A stretch of 64,000 nt of DNA, from contig NZ_CP049270.1 of assembly GCF_003048595.2 (NCBI RefSeq), positions 248,001 to 312,000 of the forward strand, written 5' to 3'. The notes beneath the pieces are model-generated. The model did not search any database. It worked only from the letters and a program-made list of their open reading frames with translations, and was not told the DNA's origin. Numbering within the stretch: position 1 is the stretch's first letter; each line of letters opens with the position of its first letter. The position numbers were made by a program, and so were the translations under genes. The DNA comes from Campylobacter concisus. GTDB taxonomy: Bacteria; Campylobacterota; Campylobacteria; Campylobacterales; Campylobacteraceae. This document shows, piece by piece, positions 8,811 through 19,014 of this stretch.

Positions 8811-10343
8811 ATGAAGAAAATTTTGCTTGTCTTTTTTTTGTTGTTTGGTACTCTTTCTTATGCAAATGAAAATGCCGTTGTGGTCGCTATCGAGGAGCAA
8901 ACACCTCGTATAAATCCACTTTACGACGAGGATCACGATCCTACGCTTTCGTTGGTTTTCTCTGGCCTTACAAGCCACGATGAAAATAGCCATGTCGTGC
9001 CAGAGCTTACGAAGTCTTGGCAAGTAAGCAACGATGGGTTGGAGTATATTTTTGAGCTAAGAGATGATGCCTTTTGGCATGACGGGGTAAAATTTAGCTC
9101 AAAAGATGTGAAATTTACCATTGAAGCGGCTCAAGATAAGAAGCTAAACGCGCCTGCTATCTCAAATTATGAAGTCGTAAAAAGCGTTGAAATTTTAGGC
9201 GATTACAAAGTAAAGATTACGCTTAATGAGCCGTTTCCGCCATTTCTTGACGCACTTAGTTTTGGTGTTTTGCCTGAGCACATTTTAAAGGGCAAAGATA
9301 TCTCAACCGATAAATTTAATGAGGCTCCAGTAGGAACTGGCGCATACAAGCTTGTAAAGTGGAAAAAAGATGAGAGCTTGGAATTCGCGGCAAATGAGAA
9401 ATTTTACAAGGGTGAGCCAAAGATAAAAAAGGTATTTTTTAAAATTGTTGGTGATGAAAATTTAAGGCTCGTTGGGCTTAAAAGTGGTGAGATAGACGTT
9501 GCTCTCATTTCTCCAACTGGCGTAAATTTTATAAAAGATGATAAAAAATTAAGCCTGCTTAAATTTAAAAGTGCGGATTATCGGGCATTGATGTTTAACT
9601 TTGAAAATCCTATCTTTCAAGATAAAAATGTAAGGATAGCCCTAAATTACGCGGTAAATAAAGATGAAATAGTTAAAAATTTATTTCACGGATATGCAAG
9701 TGTGGCGAACAATCCGATAGAAAAAAGCTTTGCAAACGACGGCGAGTTTAAATTTAGCTACGATCCGCAAAAGGCTAGGGAGCTGCTTGAAAAAAGCGGC
9801 TTTAAGAAAAACAAGGCTGGCTTTTTTGAAAAGGACGGCAAAGAGCTTGGCTTCGATATCTACGCCTTTAATAACGACATTTTAAGGGTCAATCTAGCCA
9901 AAATTTTAAGCAGCGAGCTAAATAAATTTGGCGTGAGAGCCAAAGCCTACGCAAAGCCAAGAACAGCCTTTAGCATAAGCGAGGTTGATAGCTTTATTAT
10001 TGGCTGGGGAAGCCCATTTGATCCAGACTTTCACACATATAGAATTTTTGGCGGATTTGCCGACATCGATCTCAATGAAAATGGCTGGAATTTTAGCCAC
10101 TACAAGGACGCAAACGTCGATCTTGCCCTAAAAAACGCAAGATATACAAAGGACGTGGAGCTTAGAAAAAAATACTACAAAGAATTTCTAAAAGCGCTTT
10201 TTGAAAATCCACCTTACATTTTTATAGCCTATCTTGACTATCCGCTTGCCTTTAACAACAAAATTTCAGGCATAAAGACGCAAATTTTAGGCCACCATGG
10301 GGCTGGATTTTTATGGAACATAAGAGAGTGGCAAGTAAAATAG
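8811..10343 (+). CDS. nikZ: ABC transporter substrate-binding protein, NikZ type
   Basis: The protein has a signal peptide (MKKILLVFFLLFGTLSYA) and the SBP_bac_5 (peptide/nickel) fold: INPLYDEDHDP, WHDGVKFSSKDVKFTIE, APVGTGAYKLVKWKKDESLE, LNYAVNKDEIVKNLFHG and IIGWGSPFDPDFHTYRIF. These resemble C. jejuni NikZ closely from memory; NikZ binds chelated Ni(II), while the wider family binds peptides. I chose the ATG at 8811 rather than the GTG one codon before it, because AAAGGGG then sits 6 bases from the start. It leads a five-gene operon with two permeases and two ATPases. Nickel fits a bacterium with hydrogenase or urease needs, but dipeptide transport is possible. Confidence 0.85.
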   Translation: MKKILLVFFLLFGTLSYANENAVVVAIEEQTPRINPLYDEDHDPTLSLVFSGLTSHDENSHVVPELTKSWQVSNDGLEYIFELRDDAFWHDGVKFSSKDVKFTIEAAQDKKLNAPAISNYEVVKSVEILGDYKVKITLNEPFPPFLDALSFGVLPEHILKGKDISTDKFNEAPVGTGAYKLVKWKKDESLEFAANEKFYKGEPKIKKVFFKIVGDENLRLVGLKSGEIDVALISPTGVNFIKDDKKLSLLKFKSADYRALMFNFENPIFQDKNVRIALNYAVNKDEIVKNLFHGYASVANNPIEKSFANDGEFKFSYDPQKARELLEKSGFKKNKAGFFEKDGKELGFDIYAFNNDILRVNLAKILSSELNKFGVRAKAYAKPRTAFSISEVDSFIIGWGSPFDPDFHTYRIFGGFADIDLNENGWNFSHYKDANVDLALKNARYTKDVELRKKYYKEFLKALFENPPYIFIAYLDYPLAFNNKISGIKTQILGHHGAGFLWNIREWQVK

Positions 10344-10355
10344 TGGATAAAAACT

Positions 10356-11294
10356 TTGTTTAGAGCCATTTTAAAAACAGCGATCTCAAGCCTTGGGTTG
10401 CTGTTTTTTATCTCATTTTTTCTATTTTTGCTCATATATTTTTTGCCAGGCAATGTCACTGATGCGATGTTTTTGCGAAGTGAGGCGGTGAGCGTGGCTG
10501 TAAAAGAGCAAATTTTAGAAAATTTGGGGCTAAAAGATAACTTTTTCGTGCAGTATTTTAGATGGCTGGCTCACTTTGTCACGGGGGACTTTGGCACTAG
10601 CTTTGTAAGTGGAGCAAGCATTTTTTTACTCATTAAAGAGAGACTTTTAAACTCGCTTATTTTGTTTTTTGCTTCGTTTTTTCTGATAGTTTTTTTGTCA
10701 TTTTTCTTGGGACTTTTAAGCGCCATTTATAAGAATAAATTTGCCGATATCTTTATAAATTTTAGCTCCTTTTTGCTAGCTTCATTGCCACATTTTTACA
10801 TCGCACTTGTGCTAATAGCGATCTTTAGCGTCTATCTAAACGTGCTGCCAAGCTCTGGCGCAAACGAGCTAGGATCTAGCGGAGTAGGAGCAAAATTTAT
10901 CATCTTGCCAACGCTTGCCATCATATTGCCACACCTTGGCGCAAACGTGAAATTTGTAAGAGACAGGCTAAATCAAAGCCTAAATGCTGATTTTATTCAG
11001 ACAGCTCACGCTAGAGGCTTGGGGCGTGGCAAAATTTATCTCTTTGCGATAAAGCACGCAAGCACCGATATAGTCTATTATTTTGCCACACTTGTGGCTG
11101 GCGTTTTTGCTGGCTCATACGTCATTGAGAGCATTTTTTCATTTCCTGGCATAGGCAAGCTTAGCCTTGATGCGGTCATCGCCAAAGACTATCCAGTTGC
11201 ACTTGCGACCATTTTGCTAACGGCTGTTTTTGTCGTTTTTGCAAATTTACTGGCTAAAATTTTTGCCATCTTGGCAGATAAGAGAAATTTATGA
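10356..11294 (+). CDS. nikY: ABC transporter permease, NikY/DppB type
   Basis: The 312-residue permease has six membrane segments and the DppB/NikB-type inner-membrane loop motif (LNADFIQTAHARGLGRGKIY) that contacts the ATPases. A family N-terminal pattern (LIYFLPGN, then ENLGLKDNFFVQYFRW) is visible. The start is TTG at 10356; the in-frame stop at 10341-10343 leaves no ATG or GTG before the hydrophobic N-terminus, so TTG is the best choice although no clear Shine-Dalgarno precedes it. It follows nikZ by 12 bp and overlaps the next permease by four bases. Confidence 0.85.
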   Translation: MFRAILKTAISSLGLLFFISFFLFLLIYFLPGNVTDAMFLRSEAVSVAVKEQILENLGLKDNFFVQYFRWLAHFVTGDFGTSFVSGASIFLLIKERLLNSLILFFASFFLIVFLSFFLGLLSAIYKNKFADIFINFSSFLLASLPHFYIALVLIAIFSVYLNVLPSSGANELGSSGVGAKFIILPTLAIILPHLGANVKFVRDRLNQSLNADFIQTAHARGLGRGKIYLFAIKHASTDIVYYFATLVAGVFAGSYVIESIFSFPGIGKLSLDAVIAKDYPVALATILLTAVFVVFANLLAKIFAILADKRNL

Positions 11295-12091
11295 GAAAAG
11301 TCATATTTTTCCTAGCCTGTTTTGTCTTTTTAGCTCTTGTCACATTTGCCTTTGTTACGCCATTTTTTTCTAAATTTGATCCAAATTTCACTGACTTTAT
11401 GGCGGTAAATTTAGCCCCAAGTAGCGAACATATCTTTGGCACTGACATCCTAGGCAGGGACAATCTCATAAGAGTGGCCTACGCGCTTAAAAACTCGCTT
11501 ATTATCTTGCTTTTAGCTGGCTTTTTAACGACGCTTTTCTCGCTCATCTACGCATATCTTGGCACAAGCAAGAGCAGAGTTTGTGAGAGCCTTTTTGACA
11601 AGGGACTTGATGCATTTTTAAGCATCCCAAACATCGTTTTTATCATGCTTTTTAGCTCATTTAGTAGCGGAGATCTACTTATCACCTCTTTTATCATCGC
11701 CATTTGCTCGTTTATGCAGGGCGCAAAAGTTTTTATGCAAAATTTTAGACTTAATAAAAAGTGCGACTACGCCGAGCAGGCCGTGATAAATGGGGCTAGC
11801 AAATTTAGCCTTATCTGCTTTGAAATTTTGCCAAATTTAAAGCATCTAATAGTTAGTATCTTTGGCATAAACGCGATAAACGCAGTCGTCATGGAGGCCA
11901 CGCTTGGCTTTTTTGGCGTGGGTAGCGACGCAAATAAAATAAGCCTTGGCATCATGCTAAATGAGAGCAAAGAGGCACTTTTTCTTGGCTCTTGGTGGAT
12001 GGTGCTTTTCCCTGGTGTGACGCTCTTTTTGCTCATCCTTGCAACCTCGATCATCACGTCAAATTCAAAAAATGGCAATATAAAAATATGA
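11291..12091 (+). CDS. nikX: ABC transporter permease, NikX/DppC type
   Basis: This is the second permease, 266 residues, starting within the stop of the first (ATGA). The family signature FGTDILGRDNLIRVAYALKNS, about 40 residues in, identifies the DppC/NikC side. The coupling loop around YAEQAVINGASKFSLICFEILPNL and LGIMLNESKEALFLGSWW are present. It should pair with the upstream permease to form the translocation channel. Its stop overlaps the next ATPase start. Confidence 0.85.
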   Translation: MRKVIFFLACFVFLALVTFAFVTPFFSKFDPNFTDFMAVNLAPSSEHIFGTDILGRDNLIRVAYALKNSLIILLLAGFLTTLFSLIYAYLGTSKSRVCESLFDKGLDAFLSIPNIVFIMLFSSFSSGDLLITSFIIAICSFMQGAKVFMQNFRLNKKCDYAEQAVINGASKFSLICFEILPNLKHLIVSIFGINAINAVVMEATLGFFGVGSDANKISLGIMLNESKEALFLGSWWMVLFPGVTLFLLILATSIITSNSKNGNIKI

Positions 12092-12768
12092 TAGAGATTA
12101 AAAATTTAAACGTTTTTTATAAGGATAAGAAGCTTTTGCGTGAGCTTGATTTTGCCATGAGTGAGGGTAAATTTATAGGTATCACGGGTGCAAGTGGCAG
12201 TGGCAAATCGCTCTTTGCAAAGAGCTTAATAAGGCTTTTTGATGATGATTTTAGAGTGAGAGCGGATAAATTTAGCATTTATAAAAAAGATATCTTAAAA
12301 CTTAGCCAAAATGAGCTAAAAGAGCACCGAAAAAAGGTCGCTGCGCTCGTTTTTCAAAACTCCGTTGCAAGCCTTCATCCGCTCTTAAACGTGGGTGATC
12401 ACTTTAATGCCTATCTTAGCGGCGATAATAAATCAAATAAAGAGCTTGCATTTGCTTATTTTAGGGAGTTTGGGCTGGGTAATGCCAATCTCATCTGGCA
12501 CAAATACTCATACGAGCTAAGTGGCGGCGAGGCGAGCCGTGTGCAGATCGCTCTGGCGCTTTGCCTGAAGCCAAAAATTTTAATCTGCGATGAGATAACA
12601 AGCGGGCTTGATAGCATTAGCGGTAGCCACGTGGCGGGCATCTTGGAGAGTTTAAAGGGCAAGATGAGCGTCGTTTTTATCTCGCACGATGAGGCGCTAA
12701 CAAACTATCTTAGTGATGAAATTTGGCAGATGAGAGATGGGCGGCTAAATTTAAAGGAAAATGCGTGA
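12088..12768 (+). CDS. nikW: ABC transporter ATPase, NikW/DppD type
   Basis: I place the start at the ATG at 12088, overlapping the permease stop (ATGA), because this gives the normal opening MIEIKNLNVFYKDKKLL. A longer open frame to 11992 lies inside the permease and is not used. Visible motifs are Walker A GASGSGKS, the Q-loop region AALVFQNSVASLHPL, signature LSGGEASRVQIALALCLKPK, Walker B ILICDEITSGLD and H-loop VVFISHDEAL. At 226 residues it is shorter than DppD and lacks the C-terminal oligopeptide-transporter extension. It probably forms a heterodimer with the next ATPase. Confidence 0.87.
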   Translation: MIEIKNLNVFYKDKKLLRELDFAMSEGKFIGITGASGSGKSLFAKSLIRLFDDDFRVRADKFSIYKKDILKLSQNELKEHRKKVAALVFQNSVASLHPLLNVGDHFNAYLSGDNKSNKELAFAYFREFGLGNANLIWHKYSYELSGGEASRVQIALALCLKPKILICDEITSGLDSISGSHVAGILESLKGKMSVVFISHDEALTNYLSDEIWQMRDGRLNLKENA

Positions 12769-13514
12769 AAATCAGGCTTGAAAACGTCTCAAAAAGTTTA
12801 AGCTTTAAGGAGCATTTTAACGCTAGAGCTGAAGTGCTGCACCTTTTAGAGGGGATAAGTTGCGAGCTTGATGATGGCGAAAATTTAGCCATTTTGGGGC
12901 AAAGTGGCAGTGGCAAAAGCACGCTTGCAAAGCTCATATCATTTAGCGAGCCAAAAAGTGGGGGCAAAATTTATATAAATAATGAAGAGATCACAGACAA
13001 AAATGAGCTCAAAAAAGATATCAGATATATCTTGCAAAACCAAAAACAAGCCCTAAATCCAGCGCTAAAAGTAAAAACCGCCATCGCTCATGTGAGGTCG
13101 TATCTTAAGCTTAGCTTTAGCGAAAACGAGCTCAAAGAGCTTTTAATAAATTTAAATTTAAAAGATGAAATTTTAGAAAAATATCCATCTCAGCTAAGTG
13201 GCGGCGAGGCGACGAGGGTCGGGATACTGCTAGCGCTTCTTTCAAAGCCAAAAATCTTAATCTGCGATGAGATAACAAGCGGACTTGACAACGAGACGAA
13301 GCAAAAGATCATAAATTTGCTTTTAAGCTTAGATGAAAAGATCAGCATAATTTTTATCACGCACGATATTTTAAGTGCGATGAAGATAGCACAAAAAGTG
13401 CTAATAATCGAGGCTGGCAAGCAGGTGGCGTGGGGTAAATTTGAAGATCTCATAAGCCAAAATGTCCTTAAAAAATACCTCAATGCTGCAAAAATTTATA
13501 AAAATAATCTTTGA
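12765..13514 (+). CDS. nikV: ABC transporter ATPase, NikV/DppF type
   Basis: The start is taken as GTG at 12765, overlapping the upstream stop as GTGA and giving MKIRLENVSKSLSFKEHF; the ATG at 12723 lies inside the previous gene. Motifs are Walker A GQSGSGKST, Q-loop YILQNQKQALNPAL, signature LSGGEATRVGILLALLSKPK, Walker B ILICDEITSGLD and IIFITHDILSA. It completes the NikZYXWV-type importer. The GEAS/GEAT signature and the repeated SKPKILICDEITSGLD region make the two ATPases of this operon look like duplicated sisters. Confidence 0.87.
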   Translation: MKIRLENVSKSLSFKEHFNARAEVLHLLEGISCELDDGENLAILGQSGSGKSTLAKLISFSEPKSGGKIYINNEEITDKNELKKDIRYILQNQKQALNPALKVKTAIAHVRSYLKLSFSENELKELLINLNLKDEILEKYPSQLSGGEATRVGILLALLSKPKILICDEITSGLDNETKQKIINLLLSLDEKISIIFITHDILSAMKIAQKVLIIEAGKQVAWGKFEDLISQNVLKKYLNAAKIYKNNL

Positions 13515-13520
13515 TATAAT
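13515..13520 (+). promoter_or_regulatory. Candidate -10 box of queH
   Basis: A perfect TATAAT directly abuts the TGA of the ABC ATPase gene (13512-13514), preceded by TTG. It lies about 20 bp before the TTG start codon of queH, so the leader would be very short. This suggests queH can be transcribed apart from the transporter operon. Confidence 0.5.
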
Positions 13521-13540
13521 GCGAGCAAAAAAGGTCAAAT

Positions 13541-14617
13541 TTGCTAGTTCATATCTGCTGCTCGGTCGATAGCCACTACTTTTTACAGCGCCTACGAAAA
13601 GACTATCCAAATGAACGAATAGTAGGCTATTTTTACGATCCAAACATACATCCATATAGCGAATTTTTACTGCGTTTTGAGGACGTGAAGCGAAGCTGCG
13701 AGAAGCTAGGTATCGAGCTAATATGTGGCGAATACGACTACGAAGCGTGGCTTGGTGGCACAAAGGGGCTTGAAGATGAGCCAGAAAAGGGCAAAAGGTG
13801 CGAATACTGCTTTGATTTTCGTATGAAAGACTCTGCTAAAAAGGCGCTTGAGCTAGGACTTAGTAAGATCACGACAACGCTTTTGATGAGCCCAAAAAAG
13901 GACTTTTCTCAGCTTAAAAAGGCGCTTGATGAGGCGGTGGCTGGCTCAAATTTAGAGGCGGTTGCGGTTGATTATAGAAAAAATGGTGGCACAAGCGAGC
14001 AGTTTATCCTCGCTAAAAAAGACAAGCTCTATCACCAAAACTACTGCGGCTGCGTCTTTGCGCTAAAAAAACAGCGCGACTCTCAAAATTTGCCCCAAAG
14101 TGAGCTAATGAGCGAGCTGCACGCAAGGGCACTTTATGGCAGCATTGAAGCTAGGCTTGAGCTTTACAAAAAGGTGCGCATTTGCGAGGCGAGAGGTGAG
14201 AAATTTCACATTTTTAGAAGGCGATTTTTAAACTACAGACTTTTGCGCGCTAGTGTTAAATTTGAAGCAGTTGTGGTGCCAAGCTACTTTGTGCTCTACT
14301 CTGGCTTTAAAAGAGAGAATTTAAAGCTAAATGTGGAGCGCGACTGCGAAATGGACGATGAGCTAAAAGAGGGCGTGGTTTTTATGAGCTTAAATCGATT
14401 TAATAAATTTACAAATAGTAATTTTGCAAGCATAGATGAGCTTTGCAAAAGACCGCTTGAGCTTAGTGATGAGATGAAATTTCGTCGCGATATAAGTGGG
14501 GAATTTTCACAAAATCCTATTATCATTTTAGATGAGATCAAAAAGGGTAGCTACGAAATTTATGCAAAGGCTGTTTTTTATTATGACAGCGAAGAAATTT
14601 TGGTTTTAGAGCACTAA
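13541..14617 (+). CDS. queH: Epoxyqueuosine reductase QueH with C-terminal extension
   Basis: The N-terminal ~190 residues carry the QueH (DUF208) signatures: HICCSVDS, FYDPNIHPYSEF, EPEKGKRCEYCFDFRM, and KDKLYHQNYCGCVFA. The Cys pairs bind a 4Fe-4S cluster and metal. QueH performs the last step of queuosine synthesis in tRNA, reducing epoxyqueuosine. The remaining ~170 residues form an extension of unknown function rich in Arg, Glu and Lys. The start is TTG at 13541, placing LVHICCS at the N-terminus; the ATG at 13519 is out of frame. The gene begins 26 bp after the ABC operon. Confidence 0.9.
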   Translation: MLVHICCSVDSHYFLQRLRKDYPNERIVGYFYDPNIHPYSEFLLRFEDVKRSCEKLGIELICGEYDYEAWLGGTKGLEDEPEKGKRCEYCFDFRMKDSAKKALELGLSKITTTLLMSPKKDFSQLKKALDEAVAGSNLEAVAVDYRKNGGTSEQFILAKKDKLYHQNYCGCVFALKKQRDSQNLPQSELMSELHARALYGSIEARLELYKKVRICEARGEKFHIFRRRFLNYRLLRASVKFEAVVVPSYFVLYSGFKRENLKLNVERDCEMDDELKEGVVFMSLNRFNKFTNSNFASIDELCKRPLELSDEMKFRRDISGEFSQNPIIILDEIKKGSYEIYAKAVFYYDSEEILVLEH

Positions 14618-14728
14618 ATTTAAATTAATCAAAGCTAAATTTCAGAGATTTTTAAAAGAAGCTAATAATTTTTTTCTTAGTATAAATTTGTTACAATCGC
14701 CAAAAATTTACATTACTAAGGCTAAAAC

Positions 14729-15175
14729 GTGATAGACGTCGTAGAAATTCAAAAAATTCTCCCACATAGATTTCCATTTTTACTTATAGATAGAGTTGTT
14801 GAGCTAGAGCCAGCTAAAAACATCGTTGCTTATAAAAATGTAACCATTGGTGAGCCGATATTTCAGGGGCATTTCCCAGGTCACCCAATATATCCTGGTG
14901 TTATGATAATCGAAGGCATGGCGCAAGCTGGCGGCGTGCTAGCGTTTAAGAGCATGAGCGACGAGCACCAAGCTGGTATCGAGAATAAAGTGGTCTATTT
15001 TATGAGTATAGACGGAGCAAAATTTCGCCATCCTGTCCGCCCTGGAGATAGACTAGAGTATAGACTAAATGTGCTAAAACACAAAGGAAATATCTGGGTA
15101 CTTGAAGGCAAAGCATACGTCGATGAAGTACTTTGTGCCGAAGCTGAACTAAAAGCGATGATAGTCGATAAATAG
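14729..15175 (+). CDS. fabZ: 3-hydroxyacyl-ACP dehydratase FabZ
   Basis: A GTG start opens a 148-residue hotdog-fold protein. The active-site region is [20 protein letters not shown], with the catalytic His and Glu of FabZ. It dehydrates beta-hydroxyacyl-ACP in fatty acid elongation. The length and the opening [21 protein letters not shown] are typical. The gene heads the fabZ-lpxA-clpX-mreB-mreC-carB series, the same order as in C. jejuni. -10-like boxes TATAAA (14681) and TACAAT (14692) precede it. Confidence 0.95.
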   Translation: MIDVVEIQKILPHRFPFLLIDRVVELEPAKNIVAYKNVTIGEPIFQGHFPGHPIYPGVMIIEGMAQAGGVLAFKSMSDEHQAGIENKVVYFMSIDGAKFRHPVRPGDRLEYRLNVLKHKGNIWVLEGKAYVDEVLCAEAELKAMIVDK

Positions 15176-15201
15176 GCTTTTGCTTAAGAAAAAGAGAAAC
15201 A

Positions 15202-15990
15202 ATGAAAAACATCCACCAAACAGCTGTAATAGAAGATGGAGCGATAATCGGAGATGACGCAAACATCGAGGCCTATGCATTTGTTAGCAAAGATGCAGTC
15301 CTTGGCAACAATGTCACGATAAAGCAAGGCGCAAGAGTGCTTGGCAAGACCAAGATTGGCGATAACTCTCGTGTATTTAGCTACGCGATAGTAGGTGACA
15401 TCCCACAAGATATTAGTTATAAAGATGAGGTCGATACTGGTGTCATTATCGGTGAGCACGCAACTATACGTGAGTTTTGCACGATAAATTCTGGTACACA
15501 CAAGGGTGATGGCATAACAAGGATCGGCGATAATGCTTTTATCATGGCGTATTCTCACATTGCACACGACTGCATAATAGGCAGTAACGTCATTTTGGCA
15601 AATAACGCAACTCTAGCAGGCCACGTCGAGCTTGGCGACTACGCTGTTGTAGGCGGCCTTACACCTATTCACCAGTTTGTTAGAGTGGGTGAGAGCTGCA
15701 TGGTCGCAGGGGCTAGTGCGCTCAGCCAAGATGTAGTGCCATTTTGCCTAGCTGAGGGCAACAGAGCCTATATAAGAAGCTTAAATTTAGTTGGCATTAG
15801 GCGTAGATTTGACAAAGAGCAGGTTGAAGAGCTTGTTCGCGCTTATAAATTTTTGTTTAATCAAGGCATCAGCCTAAAAGATCAAGCAAACGAGCTGATC
15901 GCAAAAACCAGCGACGAAAATGTTAAAAAAATGTGTAAATTTATATTAGAAACGACAAGAGGAATTCCACTTGCAAAAGGAAGAGATTAA
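15202..15990 (+). CDS. lpxA: UDP-N-acetylglucosamine O-acyltransferase LpxA
   Basis: The 262-residue protein has an N-terminal left-handed beta-helix of hexapeptide repeats ([20 protein letters not shown] onward) and a C-terminal helical domain ([20 protein letters not shown]). The catalytic His is in [15 protein letters not shown]. LpxA starts lipid A synthesis by acylating UDP-GlcNAc with hydroxyacyl-ACP, which ties it to FabZ upstream. Its stop overlaps the clpX start (ATGG shared base region at 15990). Confidence 0.95.
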   Translation: MKNIHQTAVIEDGAIIGDDANIEAYAFVSKDAVLGNNVTIKQGARVLGKTKIGDNSRVFSYAIVGDIPQDISYKDEVDTGVIIGEHATIREFCTINSGTHKGDGITRIGDNAFIMAYSHIAHDCIIGSNVILANNATLAGHVELGDYAVVGGLTPIHQFVRVGESCMVAGASALSQDVVPFCLAEGNRAYIRSLNLVGIRRRFDKEQVEELVRAYKFLFNQGISLKDQANELIAKTSDENVKKMCKFILETTRGIPLAKGRD

Positions 15991-17222
15991 TGGCTAGAAA
16001 GTGTAATTTTTGTGGCGAGGCTGAGTCTGCTGAGAGAAGATTACTCGCTGATATCGAAGGAAACGCCTATATATGCGAGTACTGTATCGCTGCTGCATAC
16101 GATATGATACATGGAGATACTAGCGTAGAAGAGAGTAAAAATGACGAAACGATAGAGTATCAAAAGCTCACACCAAAGGAGCTAAAAGCGGTACTTGATA
16201 ACTATGTGATCGGTCAAGACAGGGCTAAAAAGGTCTTTAGCGTCGGCGTATATAACCACTATAAGAGAATTTTTAAACAAAGCGACATCAAAGACGATAC
16301 TGAAATTTCAAAATCAAATATCTTACTTGTTGGCCCAACTGGAAGTGGTAAGACGTTGATGGCTCAGACTTTAGCGAGATTTCTTGATGTGCCTATCGCG
16401 ATTTGCGATGCAACAAGCCTAACTGAGGCTGGATATGTCGGTGAGGATGTTGAAAATATCCTAACAAGGCTCTTGCAAGCCGCAAATGGTGACGTGAAAA
16501 AGGCGGAGCAGGGCATTGTTTTTGTAGATGAGATCGATAAGATCGCTAGAATGAGTGAAAATAGAAGCATTACAAGGGATGTTTCAGGTGAAGGCGTACA
16601 GCAAGCACTTTTAAAGATCATCGAAGGAAGTGTTGTAAATATCCCACCAAAAGGTGGCAGAAAACATCCAAACCAAGACTTCATCCAGATAGATACGACA
16701 AATATTTTATTTGTTTGTGGCGGCGCATTTGATGGACTTCTTGATATCATCGAGAGAAGAGTTGGTAAAAACGTACTTGGATTTAACCAAGAAAAACGTG
16801 GCAAAAATGAAAAAGAAAATTTACTAAGCCTACTTGAGCCAGACGATCTTGTAAGATATGGCCTCATTCCAGAGCTTATTGGCAGACTTCACGTAGTAGC
16901 TACTTTGAACGAGATAACAAAAGAAGATATGGTAAAAATTTTAACCGAGCCAAAAAATGCGATATTAAAACAATACCAAAAGCTTTGTGCGATTGACGGC
17001 GCTACGCTTAAATTTGATGATGAAGCGCTTGAAGAGATAGCAAGTCTAGCTATTGAGCGAAAGACTGGAGCCAGAGGGCTTAGAAGTATAATGGAAGAGC
17101 TTATGACAGACATAATGTATGAGTTGCCAGAGCTAAAAGAATATGATATTGTTATCTCAAAAGAGACTGTAAAAGATAAGGCAAAGCCAATTTTAATAAA
17201 GCACGATAAGAAAATAGCGTAA
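15990..17222 (+). CDS. clpX: ATP-dependent Clp protease ATP-binding subunit ClpX
   Basis: The protein has an N-terminal zinc-binding domain (CNFCGEAES and YICEYC), then a AAA+ module with Walker A GPTGSGKT, Walker [10 protein letters not shown], the pore loop region [14 protein letters not shown], and [13 protein letters not shown] with the sensor-2 Arg. It unfolds tagged proteins for ClpP. Length 410 is normal. clpP is not in this window. Confidence 0.96.
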   Translation: MARKCNFCGEAESAERRLLADIEGNAYICEYCIAAAYDMIHGDTSVEESKNDETIEYQKLTPKELKAVLDNYVIGQDRAKKVFSVGVYNHYKRIFKQSDIKDDTEISKSNILLVGPTGSGKTLMAQTLARFLDVPIAICDATSLTEAGYVGEDVENILTRLLQAANGDVKKAEQGIVFVDEIDKIARMSENRSITRDVSGEGVQQALLKIIEGSVVNIPPKGGRKHPNQDFIQIDTTNILFVCGGAFDGLLDIIERRVGKNVLGFNQEKRGKNEKENLLSLLEPDDLVRYGLIPELIGRLHVVATLNEITKEDMVKILTEPKNAILKQYQKLCAIDGATLKFDDEALEEIASLAIERKTGARGLRSIMEELMTDIMYELPELKEYDIVISKETVKDKAKPILIKHDKKIA

Positions 17223-17231
17223 AGGAAATAG

Positions 17232-18269
17232 ATGTTTTTAGATCAGGTTATAGGTTTTTTCTCAAGTGATATGGGCATAGATCTCGGTACGGCAAATACA
17301 CTTGTTTTGGTAAAGGATAAAGGCATAATAATAAATGAGCCTTCTGTTGTTGCGGTAAGGCGTGAGAAATATGGCAAACAAAAAATTTTAGCGGTCGGAC
17401 ATGCTGCAAAAGAGATGGTAGGAAAAACTCCAGGCGATATTGAGGCGATAAGGCCGATGAGAGATGGTGTTATTGCTGATTTTGATATGACTGAGCGCAT
17501 GATACGCTATTTTATAGAAAAGACTCATAAAAGAAAAAGCTTTTTACGCCCAAGGATCATCATCTCAGTTCCTTATGGACTTACTCAGGTCGAAAGAAAG
17601 GCCGTTAGAGAGAGTGCCTTAAGTGCTGGTGCAAGAGAGGTATTTTTGATCGAAGAGCCTATGGCAGCAGCGATTGGTGCAAATTTACCAGTTCGTGAGC
17701 CACAAGGTAACCTAGTAGTTGATATCGGTGGTGGTACGACTGAGATAGGTGTTGTCTCGCTTGGTGGTCTAGTCATCTCAAAATCAATCCGCACAGCTGG
17801 CGATAAGATTGATATTAGCATTGTTAATTACATAAAAGAGAAATATAACCTACTAATAGGCGAGCGAACTGGCGAGGAGATAAAGATTGCCGTAGGTTCT
17901 GCTGTGCAGCTTGAAAAAGAGCTAAGCGTAGTGGTAAAAGGTCGCGACCAAGTGAGTGGCCTTTTGAGTAGAGTCGAGCTAACAAGCGAAGATGTAAGAG
18001 AGGCGATGAGAGAACCACTAAAAGAGATCGCAGATGCGCTTAAAACCGTGCTTGAGATGATGCCGCCTGATCTTGCGGGCGATATCGTGGAGACTGGTAT
18101 CGTACTAACTGGTGGTGGAGCGCTTATTAGAGGACTTGATAAATTTTTATCTGATATCGTTAAACTTCCAGTTTTTGTAGCAGATGAGCCACTTCTCGCG
18201 GTTGCTAGAGGAACGGGCAAGGCACTTGAAGAGATTGGGCTTTTACAACAGCTGACAAATGAAGAGTAA
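17232..18269 (+). CDS. mreB: Rod shape-determining protein MreB
   Basis: The 345-residue actin homologue has phosphate-1 loop MGIDLGTANTLV, phosphate-2 loop NLVVDIGGGTTEIGV and adenosine motif ETGIVLTGGGALIRG. It forms membrane-bound filaments that guide lateral wall synthesis, fitting a rod or spiral cell. It overlaps mreC by 11 bp, so the two are likely translated together. Confidence 0.97.
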   Translation: MFLDQVIGFFSSDMGIDLGTANTLVLVKDKGIIINEPSVVAVRREKYGKQKILAVGHAAKEMVGKTPGDIEAIRPMRDGVIADFDMTERMIRYFIEKTHKRKSFLRPRIIISVPYGLTQVERKAVRESALSAGAREVFLIEEPMAAAIGANLPVREPQGNLVVDIGGGTTEIGVVSLGGLVISKSIRTAGDKIDISIVNYIKEKYNLLIGERTGEEIKIAVGSAVQLEKELSVVVKGRDQVSGLLSRVELTSEDVREAMREPLKEIADALKTVLEMMPPDLAGDIVETGIVLTGGGALIRGLDKFLSDIVKLPVFVADEPLLAVARGTGKALEEIGLLQQLTNEE

Positions 18270-19014
18270 GATTGTTCTTTTTGTTTTTATAGCATTGCTT
18301 GCTATGGCCTCAGTTTTCAAGGGAGAAATTTTAAGTAATCTTTCTATTGGGTTTAGTAACTATGCTACAAATTCATACGACAATTTTGCTAAAAGCGTGA
18401 AAGACTATATAAACGAATATTTTAGGCAGGCTAGCGAGATAGAAAAACTAAGAGCGCAAAATGAAGAGCTAGAGCGCTCAGCCACGCTTCTTTCTACTTT
18501 TGCGAACGAGCTAAATCAAATTTTAAAAGATAAAAACTCAACTGCCTACGCCCCAGCCATAAAGCTAGTAAAAGGGCTTAGCTACGTGCATATTGGGGAT
18601 TATAATAAAATTTGGATAAGCGAGTTTGAAGGATACGATCCAAATAAAATTTACGGGCTCATCTATCAAGGAAATAGCGCTGGTATCGTCATCGCAAAAG
18701 ATGGCAAGCCACTAGCTTACTTGCAAAATGACCCAAAAAGTATATTTGCAGTTTATATAGGAAATGACAAAATTCCAGGCGTCGCGCATGGAAATCAAGG
18801 CCAAATAATGGTGAAATTTATCCCACAATGGCTCAGCCCAAAAGAGGGCGACGAGGTCTTTACGAGCGGGCTTGACGGGATATTTTTTAGTGGGGTGCCA
18901 GTAGGGCGTGTGAGTAAAATTTTAAAAGAGAGCTCCTATCAAAGCGTGATAGTTGAGCCCTATGCGAAGCTAAACATACCAAACTATCTATACGTTGTAA
19001 CAAAGGAAAAATGA
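18259..19014 (+). CDS. mreC: Rod shape-determining protein MreC
   Basis: The 251-residue protein has one N-terminal membrane segment, a coiled coil ([19 protein letters not shown], about residues 60-80) and a beta-rich periplasmic domain ([32 protein letters not shown]). MreC links MreB to the wall synthesis complex. No mreD follows; the next gene is carB, as in other Campylobacter. Confidence 0.94.
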   Translation: MKSKIVLFVFIALLAMASVFKGEILSNLSIGFSNYATNSYDNFAKSVKDYINEYFRQASEIEKLRAQNEELERSATLLSTFANELNQILKDKNSTAYAPAIKLVKGLSYVHIGDYNKIWISEFEGYDPNKIYGLIYQGNSAGIVIAKDGKPLAYLQNDPKSIFAVYIGNDKIPGVAHGNQGQIMVKFIPQWLSPKEGDEVFTSGLDGIFFSGVPVGRVSKILKESSYQSVIVEPYAKLNIPNYLYVVTKEK

